Shown here: piece after piece, positions 18,742-26,794 of the stretch
Layout of the letters: each line of letters opens with the position of its first letter
Numbering within the stretch: position 1 is the first letter of the stretch
The notes under the pieces: model-generated
Seen by the model: only the letters and a program-made list of their open reading frames with translations
Database searches by the model: none
What the model was told of the DNA's origin: nothing
DNA from: Mycolicibacterium chubuense
Lineage (GTDB): Bacteria > Actinomycetota > Actinomycetes > Mycobacteriales > Mycobacteriaceae
Assembly (NCBI RefSeq): GCF_001044255.1
Contig: NZ_JYNX01000035.1
Location: forward strand, 12,800-76,799
Reading direction: 5' to 3'
DNA: 64,000 nt
Made by a program: the position numbers and the translations under genes

Positions 18742-21700
18742 TCGCGGGCTCGGCCGGTGTGGGTCGAACCGTGCGTTCTCGGGTCGGACGTCCGCCGCCT
18801 CGGACGCTGTCGCGAGAGTTGACGCGCCCCGCCCACCGTGCAACCGCCGCGCCTTCTCCGCCAGCGCCGCGGCGCCCTTCATCTCATACAGATCTGCTGC
18901 GCGCTCCGCAGCCGCCCGTGAAGCTGTCGCATCCCCGGCGATTCCGAGCACCACTGCGAGCGCCAGGCACGCGTCGCCGTGATCGACAAGAGCGTCGGTT
19001 GCCCCCGCGATCGCCACGGCCTCCTCCCCCACCCGCCGCGCCTCTTCGTGCGCACCGCCCCGCGCCAGCAACTGCGCTCGCACCGTCCGCCAGGAAATCG
19101 ACGCCTTCAGCGCGTGGCCGGCGAGTCTTTGACTCTGCGAACACAACTCATCTGCTTCGGCATCCCGATCCAGAGCCAGGCACGCCCGCGCCAGCAAGGC
19201 GGCGGTCTCCGCGGCGTCGGCGTCCAGGCCCATACGGCGAAAGCCGCGGTATGCCCGCCGCAGATGTTGCTCTGCGGCGGCGGGCTCGTCGGCGACCAGC
19301 TCGATGATCCCCGCGAACTGCTCCACCTCCATCAACGCGTGCCGCATGCCCAACTCGGAGAGCGACCGCCTCGCCGATTCGATCAGTTGTCGACCTGCGT
19401 CGGCTCGGCCACGGAACGCATCCAGTACCGCCTGGCAGCGTGTGGACGTGGCCTCCACGACCGGTGATCCAGTCGTGATTCGCAGCAGCCGTACGACGTC
19501 GAGGCACCGCCCGCCCGCACGCGGAACCGCGCTCGGTCCCCACAGAGCCGCCAGCGGGGCGCCGGCCAGAACCGCGTTGACGCGCCGGTGATCCCGCGCG
19601 CGTCGTGCTGCAGTCAGTGCCTGGTCCAGCGCCGCCTCGCAGTCACCGATCCGACCCAGACGGGCGCGACATCCGGCGCGAACAGTGTGCGCCTTGGCCT
19701 CCCCCGCCGCATCCTCCAGCTCGGCCAGCGTCGCGGCCGCCTCGCCGACCGAAGCCTCGATCTCGTCCAGTCTTTCCGGGTCGGTGAGCGCGGAGAGTTC
19801 GCCGTCGAAGCACACACCCCACGCCGCGAGCCGCCTGGAATCGCCTGCTGCTCGGCGCAATTGCGTAACGGCACCCACAGCCGAAGCGACATCACCCGCT
19901 GCGAGCAGGGCCTCGCAGCGCGCAATCAACAACTCGCCCTGCAGTTGGTCGCGGTCCTCCAGGTCATCGTCGAGTTCTTCGAGCGCATGGAGCGCCTTGT
20001 CGTAGAGGTCCGCCGCACCTTCGTACGCCAGCCGCGCCATCGCCTGGTCGGCGGCCCGCCTGCAGTAGTCGACCGCCTTGGCGGCATTGCCTGCCCACGC
20101 GCACTCGAAGTAGTGATAAGCCAATTCGGCCAACAGATCACCAGCCCCCGGCTCCGACTCCAGTGCCGCGGCGATTCGCTGGTGCAGTCGCATGCGCCGA
20201 ACGGACGCCAGTTCCGCGAGCAGTGACTGCCGGACCAGCGCGTGGTTGAACCGGTACAGCCCACCCGGCTCCTCGACGACGATGCCCGCCGTCGACGCCT
20301 CGTCGAAGGCATCGACGAGATCCTGGTCGAGCACCCGCTCGATCAGGTCGACGGCGAACCGGCTGCCGACGACGGCAGCCGCACCCAGTGCCTTGTTCGT
20401 CTCGACCGACAGCCGAGACAGCCTGCGCGTCAAGGCTTCTCGAACTCCCTGCGGCAGCGTGTTCGGATCCCAACGGCCACCGCTCTCGTCCACATGGCGC
20501 AGCGCCTCGATGAGGAAGAACGGATTGCCGCCGGTCACCGAGGCCAGTGCCCGGGCCAGGTCCTCATCGTCATAGCCTGCCGCGACGAGATACGCCGTGA
20601 CGTCGTCCTGCTCGAGGCCGCCGAGCTGCAGCCTGTTGGCGGTGCCGTCGCGATTGAGATCGGCCAGCATCGCCGCCAGCGGATGCGACCGGTCGAGGTC
20701 GGTGCTGCGGTAGGTTCCGATGATCTGTAGCCGTGTGTGCTCGCCGAAACGGAGCAGATGCCGCAGCAGCAACAGCGTGGGTTTGGCCGCCCAGTGGAGA
20801 TCGTCGAGAACGAGAATCACGGGCACGCTGGCGGACACGGCCCCCATCACGGCGACCACCGCGTCGAAGAGTGCGTAGCGTTCGGTGTCGGGGTCAGCGC
20901 GCGGCGGAGCCGCCAACTCGGGCAGGACGTCGAGCAGGCCCGGCACAAGTGGCAGGAGCGCTTCGATCCCACGGGTGCCACGCAGCCGCTCGGACCCCAT
21001 GCACGGCAGCAGTGATCGCAGCGCCTCCGCGAACGGCTGGTACGGCGCACCGAGGTCCTCATCGCAGCGCCCGTACAGAACGACCGCACCCTGCTCGTAC
21101 CCACGACGCGACCACTCCCCGGCCAGCCGCGTCTTCCCGACGCCGGGCTCGCCCGAGATGAGCACCGCCCGCGCTCCGGCGTCGAGCGTCGTCTGCCATC
21201 CGGCGAGCAGCAGTTCGAGCTCGCCGACTCTGCCGACGAACGGACCGGAGCCGGCCAGCACGGTGGGCATGACCGGTCGTTCGATGGGGACATCGAGCGC
21301 GGGCGGACGGGAGTCGTCAGGAGTTTCCAGGCGCAGCTCGAACACACGCTCCGGCCGCGGGAGGTTCTTCAGCTGCCGCGTGCCGAGATCGGCCAGCACG
21401 ACGTCGTCGGCCAGCGAATCGATGACCAGTTCAGCCGTCGCCCCCGAGCACAGGATCTGGCCGCCCTCCGCCAGCGACCGCAGGCGAGCGGCTCGGTTGA
21501 CCGCGCGGCCGAAGTAGTCGCCGTCGCGGAGCTCGACCTCGCCAGTGTGCAGGGCGATCCGAATCCGCATCGGATCAGCGAGCGCCCACGGTTCGAGGCG
21601 GATGGCTTCCTGCAGTTCGATGGCGGCCGCAGCCGCCCCCGACGGGCGGTCGAACACCGAGAACGTCGCATCACCTTCGCCGCGGGTCTTGATGAGCCGC

Positions 21701-22617
21701 CCGCCGCGCGAGGTGACCACCTGCTCGACGATCTCGTCGTGGCGCGCGAGCGCCACCGCCATCGCGTCGGAATCCCGCTCCCACGCCGCCGTTGACCCCT
21801 CGATGTCGGTCAGCAGAAACGTCACCGCACGCATGACGGACGAAACGTTCTGGTAGACAGGCAGTTCGAGCGACTCATCTTGGACGACGATCTTAGACTC
21901 GAGCCGGCGGAGCTCGGGTCCGGGATCGACACCCAACTCGTCGGCAAGCAGCGCGCGGACCCGCTGGTAGGCCGCAAGTGCTTCGCCTTGCCGACCGGCC
22001 CGGTAGAGGGCGAGCATCAGTTGTCCCCACCGCCGCTCGCGCAGCGGTGCCTCGGCGATCGCGGCTTCGAGTTCGCCGATGAGCTCAGCGGCTCGGCCCG
22101 TCGCCAGCAGCGCGTCGGCCCGGTCCTCGACCAGGGCGGCGTGCCCCTCGGTCCAGCGAGTCCGTTCCGCGCTGCCACGCCGGCTGTCGGGCAGCTCCGG
22201 CGCGCCACGCCACAGTCTGAGCGCCTCGTCGAAGCAGGACACCGCGTGACCGACGTCCCCGGCGGCCATCGCCTCACGACCTCGTGCAGCGGCCGTTCCG
22301 TAGCGAACGGCGTCGATGTCGGGTGTGTTCACGGTCCATCCCATGCCCTGGGTGAGCACGAAGCCGTCGCCCAGCGCGCGACGCAGCGCAGAGATGTGCG
22401 TTTGCAGAGCTTTCGCGGCGGTGCGCGGCGGATCCATCCCCCACAGCAGTTCGACGAGCGTGTCCCCGGGAACGACAGCACCGCCGTGCAACCCGAGCAT
22501 CGTCAAGATGGCCCGCGGCTTGGCGCCCGGGATCGCGACCGGAAGACCGAACTGCCGGACGTGCAGAGGGCCCAGAACCCCCAGTTCCACCGAAGAAAGG
22601 CTACTCACGCTCACCAC
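14407..22617 (-). CDS. Giant SARP/BTAD-cyclase-ATPase-TPR regulator with tandem SnoaL-like modules
   Basis: One continuous 2736-residue reading frame. Residues about 10-95 are an OmpR-type DNA-binding domain (VLGPLHVRQFG, LVELLWG, LQTHISALRRALG). Residues about 100-245 form a BTAD helical domain. Residues 262-430 form a class III adenylate/guanylate cyclase-like domain (TFLLTDIEGSTAAWE, KTRGEGDATFSVF, RIALHTGEVE). From about 450 there is a STAND-type ATPase with Walker A GEPGVGKT near 488 and Walker B LVLDDLHWA near 606. TPR-like helices run to about 1290. Residues 1293-2736 are about five and a half copies of a roughly 270-residue unit, each holding two SnoaL/NTF2-like halves. The architecture predicts a DNA-binding signal-transduction ATPase with many small-molecule-sensing pockets. 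The start is uncertain: several GTG codons cluster at 22608-22617 without a clear ribosome-binding site. In M. tuberculosis the unrelated-looking Rv3517 occupies this place. Confidence 0.85.
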   Translation of the reverse strand: MVSVSSLSSVELGVLGPLHVRQFGLPVAIPGAKPRAILTMLGLHGGAVVPGDTLVELLWGMDPPRTAAKALQTHISALRRALGDGFVLTQGMGWTVNTPDIDAVRYGTAAARGREAMAAGDVGHAVSCFDEALRLWRGAPELPDSRRGSAERTRWTEGHAALVEDRADALLATGRAAELIGELEAAIAEAPLRERRWGQLMLALYRAGRQGEALAAYQRVRALLADELGVDPGPELRRLESKIVVQDESLELPVYQNVSSVMRAVTFLLTDIEGSTAAWERDSDAMAVALARHDEIVEQVVTSRGGRLIKTRGEGDATFSVFDRPSGAAAAAIELQEAIRLEPWALADPMRIRIALHTGEVELRDGDYFGRAVNRAARLRSLAEGGQILCSGATAELVIDSLADDVVLADLGTRQLKNLPRPERVFELRLETPDDSRPPALDVPIERPVMPTVLAGSGPFVGRVGELELLLAGWQTTLDAGARAVLISGEPGVGKTRLAGEWSRRGYEQGAVVLYGRCDEDLGAPYQPFAEALRSLLPCMGSERLRGTRGIEALLPLVPGLLDVLPELAAPPRADPDTERYALFDAVVAVMGAVSASVPVILVLDDLHWAAKPTLLLLRHLLRFGEHTRLQIIGTYRSTDLDRSHPLAAMLADLNRDGTANRLQLGGLEQDDVTAYLVAAGYDDEDLARALASVTGGNPFFLIEALRHVDESGGRWDPNTLPQGVREALTRRLSRLSVETNKALGAAAVVGSRFAVDLIERVLDQDLVDAFDEASTAGIVVEEPGGLYRFNHALVRQSLLAELASVRRMRLHQRIAAALESEPGAGDLLAELAYHYFECAWAGNAAKAVDYCRRAADQAMARLAYEGAADLYDKALHALEELDDDLEDRDQLQGELLIARCEALLAAGDVASAVGAVTQLRRAAGDSRRLAAWGVCFDGELSALTDPERLDEIEASVGEAAATLAELEDAAGEAKAHTVRAGCRARLGRIGDCEAALDQALTAARRARDHRRVNAVLAGAPLAALWGPSAVPRAGGRCLDVVRLLRITTGSPVVEATSTRCQAVLDAFRGRADAGRQLIESARRSLSELGMRHALMEVEQFAGIIELVADEPAAAEQHLRRAYRGFRRMGLDADAAETAALLARACLALDRDAEADELCSQSQRLAGHALKASISWRTVRAQLLARGGAHEEARRVGEEAVAIAGATDALVDHGDACLALAVVLGIAGDATASRAAAERAADLYEMKGAAALAEKARRLHGGRGASTLATASEAADVRPENARFDPHRPSPRLDNAASRVDARFQSCFANRDWVSMAELLDDDLFADDRRHIVNAGVRRGRDAKVADMRATAELGTHTAASTVIAVRGERLALVRIRLSGRDQRPEAFCTEMLGVVEVNRENRMTARVLFDIDDRDDAFAELDARYAAGEASAHTEAWTIIVEGCAFLKIHGTWPITADFVGVDHRSGATSAPEDMKAYVRESALDTPGIEMYVEAVHRLSDCAAVITTVTTGSSPQGFEAEWRSIGVILFEGRLIARTEVFDESDLEEALARFAELSRPQRSLENEATRCYQRFNACMVTGDREGLAATLADDFVADDARRVVGSGRVGRDAAIKHVRVLADLGVTEATSTILATRGGRLALVRAHFGGRDVRPDAFSTEVLHLAEVGESGEMTGFAAFEVDDLDAAIVELDARYLAGEAAPFARAWSVIAGAYAAFNRREVAPTSPGWSNVDHRRAAAFASGEMTAYLSAAWADSPDTRIYVEAVHRLTEAGAVVTHAARGTSNAGFEAEWRDVNMLTVEGDLVTRSELFDADDLDSAIARFDELTPGTPLLRSETSRWAERFRQNFVLRDWEAIGTMLADGFTLDDRRRTVNGGIRRGRQAEVHGLQTAADVGFDDLAWVEIATRGNHLALLRVEWFDSRHSGATFRAEWLGIAEIHADGRLSALVMFDLDDFDAAIAELDARYLAGEAAPFARTFSVVAQGFSARHRREVSPTTIHFADVDHRSGAGLRSGDLKAYLAVALQDTENNRLYVETVHRLNERGAVITHVATGFSPEGVGLEWRMVDLLTVEGDLFDRCEMFDEDDVDMALARFDEVTGAMGEIHNTASRTYERWLAMYRAHDWNAMSALLVEEHVHHDRRRVVNGGVQRGRDSMIADIRAIAAVGVTNFEPRVIATRGDHLVLFSQRVSGGAGPDAFGFEVLNVVEVNSGGRIVRGDAFDPDDFDAALTELDARFVAGEAAAHATVWTAITQAVPLTTYIEAVHRLSDLGAVYTSVARDPVGQTTSRKVCTSIVRGDTVLCSNRFEEPDVGSALAHFDELSASCGDNRASRLFQRYNACLVEGDWEGMTEISAADIYTDDRRRVVSDGVRRGLDAQTASMRAAADVGVRNAECRVIATRGQQLALMYTRVSGDQRQDAFGLELLIVCEIDEHDRCQAGVLFDPDDVDAALFELDARFMTGEGAPYADIWSLVTQTYAAFNRKELSKTTPDWVNIDHRLGVGSAIGEMNTYVSAMWEVVPDVRTRIVAVHRLSDLGAVFTHTERGTSGQGFEAEWREVALLTFDGDAINRCELFDERDLDTALARFDELGGRTAAQNLASRTVERFVKSFRCRDLDAVTDVIHSGFTLDDRRRVVGAGFREGRDAEIEDLRAFTELGLTDVTFTVVATRGRLLVLSRTSLRQRDVDSNQVHTDMLALTEVDDRGRMTATVIFEVDDLDAAYAELDARYAAELHGE

Positions 22618-22674
22618 GTTGGTGGGGCGTATTCAGCGGCCGGTCAAGGTCCGGTAAAGGCAGACAGGATTCTG

Positions 22675-22724
22675 GTGTGCGTCCAGATCGCGATATCGGG
22701 TCTGCGCACGATCTGAGCGCACAC
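22675..22724. terminator. 50-bp inverted repeat, copy 2
   Basis: The left arm GTGTGCGTCCAGATCGCGAT is identical to the left arm of the element at 14351. The right arm (22705-22724) pairs with about four mismatches across a 10-base loop. It lies between the 5' end of the giant regulator (22617) and the stop of cyp142 (22729), so it could terminate cyp142 transcription or insulate the giant gene. Confidence 0.6.
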
Positions 22725-22728
22725 TAGA

Positions 22729-23940
22729 TCAGCCGAGCGCCTTCGCGGTCGGGGTGAACACCACCGGCATCGACTCCAGCCCGCTGACGAAGTTCGCCGG
22801 GCGCAGCGGCAGCATGTTCTCGTCGGCCAGCCGCAGATCCGGCAGGCGGGTCAGCACCTTGGTCATCATGATCTTCAGCTCGAGCCGGGCCAGCTGATTG
22901 CCCAGGCAGAAGTGCGTGCCGAAGCCGAAGGCCAAGTGGCTGTTCGGGTTCCGGTCGATACGGAAGTTCTGCGGGTCGCCGAACACGGACTCGTCGAAGT
23001 TGGCCGCCTCGAACATGAGCATGATCTTCTCGCCGGCCGTCAGCGACGTGCCGTGGAATTCGGTGTCCGCGGTCAGTGTGCGGCACATGTTCTTCACCGG
23101 TGACGTCCAGCGCAGCATCTCCTCGATGGCGCCGGGCAACAATTCGTGGTCGGCCGCCAGCCGCTGCCACTGGTCCTGGTGCCTCAGCACCTGCTCGGTG
23201 CCACCCGAAAGCGTGTGCCGGGTGGTCTCGTCACCGCCGATGAGGATCAACAGCGTCTCGAACACGATCTCGTCGTCGGACATCTTCTGACCCTCGACCT
23301 CGGCGTTGACCAGCACCGAGAACAGGTCGTCGGTCGGGTTGGCGCGACGGTCGGCGATCACCTCCATCGTGAAGGCAGTGTACGCGGCGAACGTGTCCAT
23401 CAGCTTCTGGATCGTCTGCTCGTCGACCGTTGACGACAGCCCGCACACCAGGTCGTCGGACCACTCCAGCAGCTTGTCGCGCTCTTCAGGCAGCACGCCG
23501 AGCATGTCGCCGATGACGGCCATCGGCAGCGGCGCCGCGATGTCGCGGACGAAGTCGGCCTCGCCACGCTCACACACCCCGTCGATCAGCGCGTCGCAGA
23601 GCCGCTCGATCGACGGCACCTTGTCCATCACCCGCTTGCGGGTGAACCCGGAGTTCACCAGCTTGCGGCGCAGGATGTGCGACGGGTCGTCCATGTCGAT
23701 CATGTACGGCATGCCGGGCTGATCGGGTCGGATCCCGCCGGTGCTGGAGAACAATTCGGGGTTGCGCTCGGCGTCGAGCACCGCCTGATACGTCGTCGCG
23801 GCCGCCAGCCCGTTGCGATCCCGGAACACCGGTTGGTTGGCGCGCATCCACGCGTAGGCTTCCCGCGCCGCGCGGCCGTCGGCGTAGAAGTTGCCGTCGG
23901 CGAGGTCGACGTCGGGCTTGGCGGGGGCAATGGCGGTCAC
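22729..23940 (-). CDS. cyp142: Sterol 26/27-hydroxylase CYP142
   Basis: A 403-residue cytochrome P450. The I-helix oxygen-binding motif is LIGGDETTRHT, the K-helix ExxR is EEMLRW, and the haem-binding loop is FGFGTHFCLG with the proximal cysteine. CYP142 oxidises the terminal methyl of cholesterol or cholestenone to the carboxylate and can substitute for CYP125. The GTG start overlaps the stop of the acetoacetate-decarboxylase-like gene, giving a two-gene operon under the KstR operator at 24664-24677. Gene order and sequence match Rv3518c. Confidence 0.92.
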   Translation of the reverse strand: MTAIAPAKPDVDLADGNFYADGRAAREAYAWMRANQPVFRDRNGLAAATTYQAVLDAERNPELFSSTGGIRPDQPGMPYMIDMDDPSHILRRKLVNSGFTRKRVMDKVPSIERLCDALIDGVCERGEADFVRDIAAPLPMAVIGDMLGVLPEERDKLLEWSDDLVCGLSSTVDEQTIQKLMDTFAAYTAFTMEVIADRRANPTDDLFSVLVNAEVEGQKMSDDEIVFETLLILIGGDETTRHTLSGGTEQVLRHQDQWQRLAADHELLPGAIEEMLRWTSPVKNMCRTLTADTEFHGTSLTAGEKIMLMFEAANFDESVFGDPQNFRIDRNPNSHLAFGFGTHFCLGNQLARLELKIMMTKVLTRLPDLRLADENMLPLRPANFVSGLESMPVVFTPTAKALG

Positions 23941-24653
23941 ACGATCTCCTTGGCGTCGCCGAATGTCATGTCCACGTTGGCAGCCGAACTCGACACCAGG
24001 GCGCGTTTCGGCAGTCCGAGTGCAGCGAGTTCGGCGGCGTAGGGATGGTCGCCGAGCCGGACGTCCACCCCGCCGGGCCGGTACCGCACGCCCGTCATCC
24101 GCATCTCCCCCGGCGTCTCCCGGATCACGCCGTCGGCGTACGAGTACGTCGAATGCACCTGCGGGCGGGACGTGAACGTCCCCGGCACTGGCACGCCGGG
24201 CTTGAAGTCCATGCCGACCGCCAGCTGCCCGTCGATACGCACGTCGAACCCGAACGTGCGCCCGTCCCGAATGGAGAAGTCGGCCATCACCTTCGGATAA
24301 CCCCAGATCGTGCGGCCCGCCTCAAGGGTGAACGCCTGGTCGACGGGGAGGTGATGCACGAACGCGCCTGCGGACTGCAGCGCCTGCAGTCCGCTCGCCT
24401 GCGAGCCCGGCGGGTTCACCATCACGTTGGTGCCGTACTCCCAGTACTGGCCGAGATCGGTGTCCTCGTACCGCATCAGCATCAGCACCGCGAGCGCGCG
24501 ACCCCGGCCGAAGCGGCACACCCGCAGTCCGCTGTAGTCGATCATCCGCTGCGCGGCATCGGCGTTCACGACGAACATCGCGGTGTGCTGGTGTGCGGTG
24601 CGCACGCGCACCGGCATCGTCAGCACGGTCCCGGCGATGGTGTGTTGAGTCAC
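23937..24653 (-). CDS. Acetoacetate decarboxylase-like protein (Rv3519-like)
   Basis: A 238-residue protein of the acetoacetate decarboxylase superfamily. The recognisable core is RTIWGYPKVMADFSI, where the YPK lysine is a candidate for the catalytic Schiff-base residue, plus YEDTDLGQYWEYGTNVMV upstream. A decarboxylase, or a dehydratase/aldolase as in divergent members of the family, is possible; the substrate is unknown. The GTG start lies 10 bases after the KstR palindrome, and the stop overlaps the cyp142 start. This makes it the first gene of a KstR-controlled pair and supports a role in sterol side-chain metabolism. Confidence 0.75.
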   Translation of the reverse strand: MTQHTIAGTVLTMPVRVRTAHQHTAMFVVNADAAQRMIDYSGLRVCRFGRGRALAVLMLMRYEDTDLGQYWEYGTNVMVNPPGSQASGLQALQSAGAFVHHLPVDQAFTLEAGRTIWGYPKVMADFSIRDGRTFGFDVRIDGQLAVGMDFKPGVPVPGTFTSRPQVHSTYSYADGVIRETPGEMRMTGVRYRPGGVDVRLGDHPYAAELAALGLPKRALVSSSAANVDMTFGDAKEIV

Positions 24654-24663
24654 ACCGCCAATC

Positions 24664-24677
24664 TAGAACGTGTTCTA
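24664..24677. promoter_or_regulatory. KstR operator, Rv3519-like/cyp142
   Basis: TAGAACGTGTTCTA is an almost perfect palindrome matching TNNAACNNGTTNNA. It lies just upstream of the minus-strand start at 24653 and after the stop of the F420 enzyme gene. Confidence 0.9.
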
Positions 24678-24696
24678 GACAGACGGCAAGAACTGT

Positions 24697-25728
24697 CTAC
24701 ACCAGCGCGGCGAGATCCCGGATCTGTTCGGTGGAGCGGGCACCGACCACCATCATCGTCACGCCGGCGGCTTCCCACGCCTTGATCTGCTCCTGCACGT
24801 AGGCCAGATCCCCGACGATCGCCGAGTCGTCCACCAGCTCGTCCGGGATGATCTTGGCCGCCTCGTCCTTACGGTCACTGCGGAACAGCTTCGTCACGTC
24901 GTCGACCACCTCGGCGTACCCCATCCGCCGGTAGACGTCGGCGTGGAAGTTCGTGTCCTCGGCACCCATCCCGCCCATGTAGAGCGCGAGGTGCGGCTTC
25001 ATCAGCTCCATGATCGCCGGGCGGTCATCGGTGACGACGACCTGCGCGGTGGCGCAGATCTCGAAAGTCTCCCGGGTGCGGCGCGCCCCGGGACGGGCGA
25101 AGCCCTCGTCGAGCCACTCGTTGTACATGCCCGCGATCCGCGGTGAATAGAAGATCGGCAGCCACCCGTCACAGATCTCGGCGGCCAGCGCGACGTTCTT
25201 CGGCCCCTCGGCGCCCAGCATGACCGGGATGTCGGCGCGCAGCGGGTGCGTGATGGGCTTCAGGTTCTTGCCCAGACCGGTGGTGCCCTCGCCGGTCAGC
25301 GGCAGCGGGTAGTGCGGTCCGTCGCTGTGGACCGGCGCCTGCCGGGCCCACACCTGGCGCAGGATGTCGACGTATTCGCGGGTGCGGGCCAGCGGCTTCG
25401 GGAACTTGGCGCCATACCACCCCTCGACCACCTGCGGGCCGGAGACGCCGAGGCCGAGGATGTGCCGGCCACCCGAGAGGTGATCGAGCGTCAGCGCCGC
25501 CATCGCGCACGCGGTCGGGGTGCGCGCGGAGAGCTGGATGACCGAGGTGCCCAGCCGCATCCGCGTGGTTTCGCGGCCCCACCACGCCAGCGGGGTGTAG
25601 GCGTCCGAGCCCCACGCCTCGGCGGTGAACACCGTGTCGAAGCCCGCCTCCTCGGCCGCGGCGACGAGTTCGGCGTGGTTGTCCGGCGGCTGTGCGCCCC
25701 AGTATCCGAGCTGCAATCCCAACTTCAT
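24697..25728 (-). CDS. F420-dependent LLM-class oxidoreductase (Rv3520c-like)
   Basis: A 343-residue luciferase-like (LLM) TIM-barrel oxidoreductase. Typical features are LGLQLGYWG at the N-terminus, TAEAWGSDAYTPLAW, the GTSVIQLSARTP strand-loop and LGLGVSGPQVVEGWYG. In mycobacteria these enzymes usually use reduced coenzyme F420. ATG 25728 is chosen because GGAGG lies 7 bases upstream; the longer frame would run into the KstR operator at 25764-25777. It is divergent from the DUF35-ltp4-ltp3 operon and shares that operator. The reaction in sterol breakdown is not known to me. Confidence 0.85.
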   Translation of the reverse strand: MKLGLQLGYWGAQPPDNHAELVAAAEEAGFDTVFTAEAWGSDAYTPLAWWGRETTRMRLGTSVIQLSARTPTACAMAALTLDHLSGGRHILGLGVSGPQVVEGWYGAKFPKPLARTREYVDILRQVWARQAPVHSDGPHYPLPLTGEGTTGLGKNLKPITHPLRADIPVMLGAEGPKNVALAAEICDGWLPIFYSPRIAGMYNEWLDEGFARPGARRTRETFEICATAQVVVTDDRPAIMELMKPHLALYMGGMGAEDTNFHADVYRRMGYAEVVDDVTKLFRSDRKDEAAKIIPDELVDDSAIVGDLAYVQEQIKAWEAAGVTMMVVGARSTEQIRDLAALV

Positions 25729-25763
25729 GCCGTCGCCTCCGCACCTGTTCTTGAAACCATTCT

Positions 25764-25777
25764 TAGAACCTGTTCTA
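25764..25777. promoter_or_regulatory. KstR operator, F420 enzyme / DUF35-ltp4-ltp3
   Basis: TAGAACCTGTTCTA matches the KstR consensus. It sits between the divergent starts at 25728 (minus) and 25787 (plus), 9 bases before the latter. Confidence 0.88.
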
Positions 25778-25786
25778 CTCGATGCC

Positions 25787-26779
25787 GTGACCACCAGCCA
25801 AAGCAGTCCGGTGCAGATCGACCCGCATGAGCCGCCGCTGTCAGCGCCGTTGAGGCTCGCTTTCGACTACACCCGTTCAGTCGGACCACTCCTCGGCGAG
25901 TTCTTCACCGCTCTGCGCGAGCGACGCATCGTCGGGGTGCGCGGATCCGACGGCCGGGTGCACGTTCCGCCGGCCGAGTACGACCCCGTCACCTACGAAC
26001 AATTGACCGAGATCGTACCGGTGGCGAGCGTCGGCACGGTGCTGTCGTGGACGTGGCAGCCCGAGCCGCTGGAGGGGCAGCCGCTGGACCGGCCGTTCGC
26101 GTGGGCGCTGATCCGCCTCGACGGCGCCGACACCCCCCTGCTGCACGCCGTCGCGGCCGACGGCCCCGAGGCCGTGAGCACCGGCGCGCGGGTGCACGCC
26201 CACTGGGTCGAGGAGACCGTCGGCGCGATCACCGACATCGCCTACTTCGCCCTCGGCGACGAGGCCGAAGAGGTGCCGCCGCCGGCCGAAGGACTCGACC
26301 CCGTCACGACACTCGTCGTGCCGACCTCACTCGAAGTTCTGCACACCGCGTCGATGCCCGAGAGCACGTTCCTGCGCGCGCTGGAGAAGGGCACGCTGCT
26401 GGGCGCCCGTTCCGGCGATGACGGGAAGGTGTACTTCCCGCCCCGCGAGGCGAACCCGGCCACCGGTCAAACGCTCGACCAGTTCATCGAGCTGGCCGAC
26501 ACGGGCACGGTCACGACGTTCGCGATCATCAACATCCCGTTTGCGGGGCAACGCATCAAGCCGCCCTATGTCGCGGCCTATGTGCTGCTCGACGGCGCGG
26601 ACATCCCGGTGCTGCACCTGGTGTCCGACATCGACGCCAACGAGGTCCGGATGGGCATGCGCGTCAAGGCGGTCTGGAAGCCCCGCGAGGAGTGGGGGCT
26701 GGGCATCGACAACATCGAGTACTTCCGGCCGTCGGGCGAACCCGACGCCGAGTACGACACCTACAAGCATCACCTCTGA
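25787..26779 (+). CDS. Tandem DUF35 OB-fold protein (Rv3521-like)
   Basis: A 330-residue protein with two similar halves. Each has an N-terminal helix-turn with VxxLxARSGxxGKVYFPP-type sequence (residues about 40-65 and 205-230) and a DUF35 OB-fold ending LDGAD(T/I)P(L/V)LH and RVxAxW. DUF35 proteins partner with thiolase-like aldolases, as ChsH2 does with Ltp2. Its position directly before ltp4 and ltp3 makes it the probable partner subunit. GTG 25787 has no ribosome-binding site and follows the KstR operator by 9 bases, so a leaderless transcript is likely. Upstream in-frame starts would be antisense to the F420 enzyme gene. Confidence 0.8.
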   Translation: MTTSQSSPVQIDPHEPPLSAPLRLAFDYTRSVGPLLGEFFTALRERRIVGVRGSDGRVHVPPAEYDPVTYEQLTEIVPVASVGTVLSWTWQPEPLEGQPLDRPFAWALIRLDGADTPLLHAVAADGPEAVSTGARVHAHWVEETVGAITDIAYFALGDEAEEVPPPAEGLDPVTTLVVPTSLEVLHTASMPESTFLRALEKGTLLGARSGDDGKVYFPPREANPATGQTLDQFIELADTGTVTTFAIINIPFAGQRIKPPYVAAYVLLDGADIPVLHLVSDIDANEVRMGMRVKAVWKPREEWGLGIDNIEYFRPSGEPDAEYDTYKHHL

Positions 26780-26794
26780 GGAGGGGCCACACCC

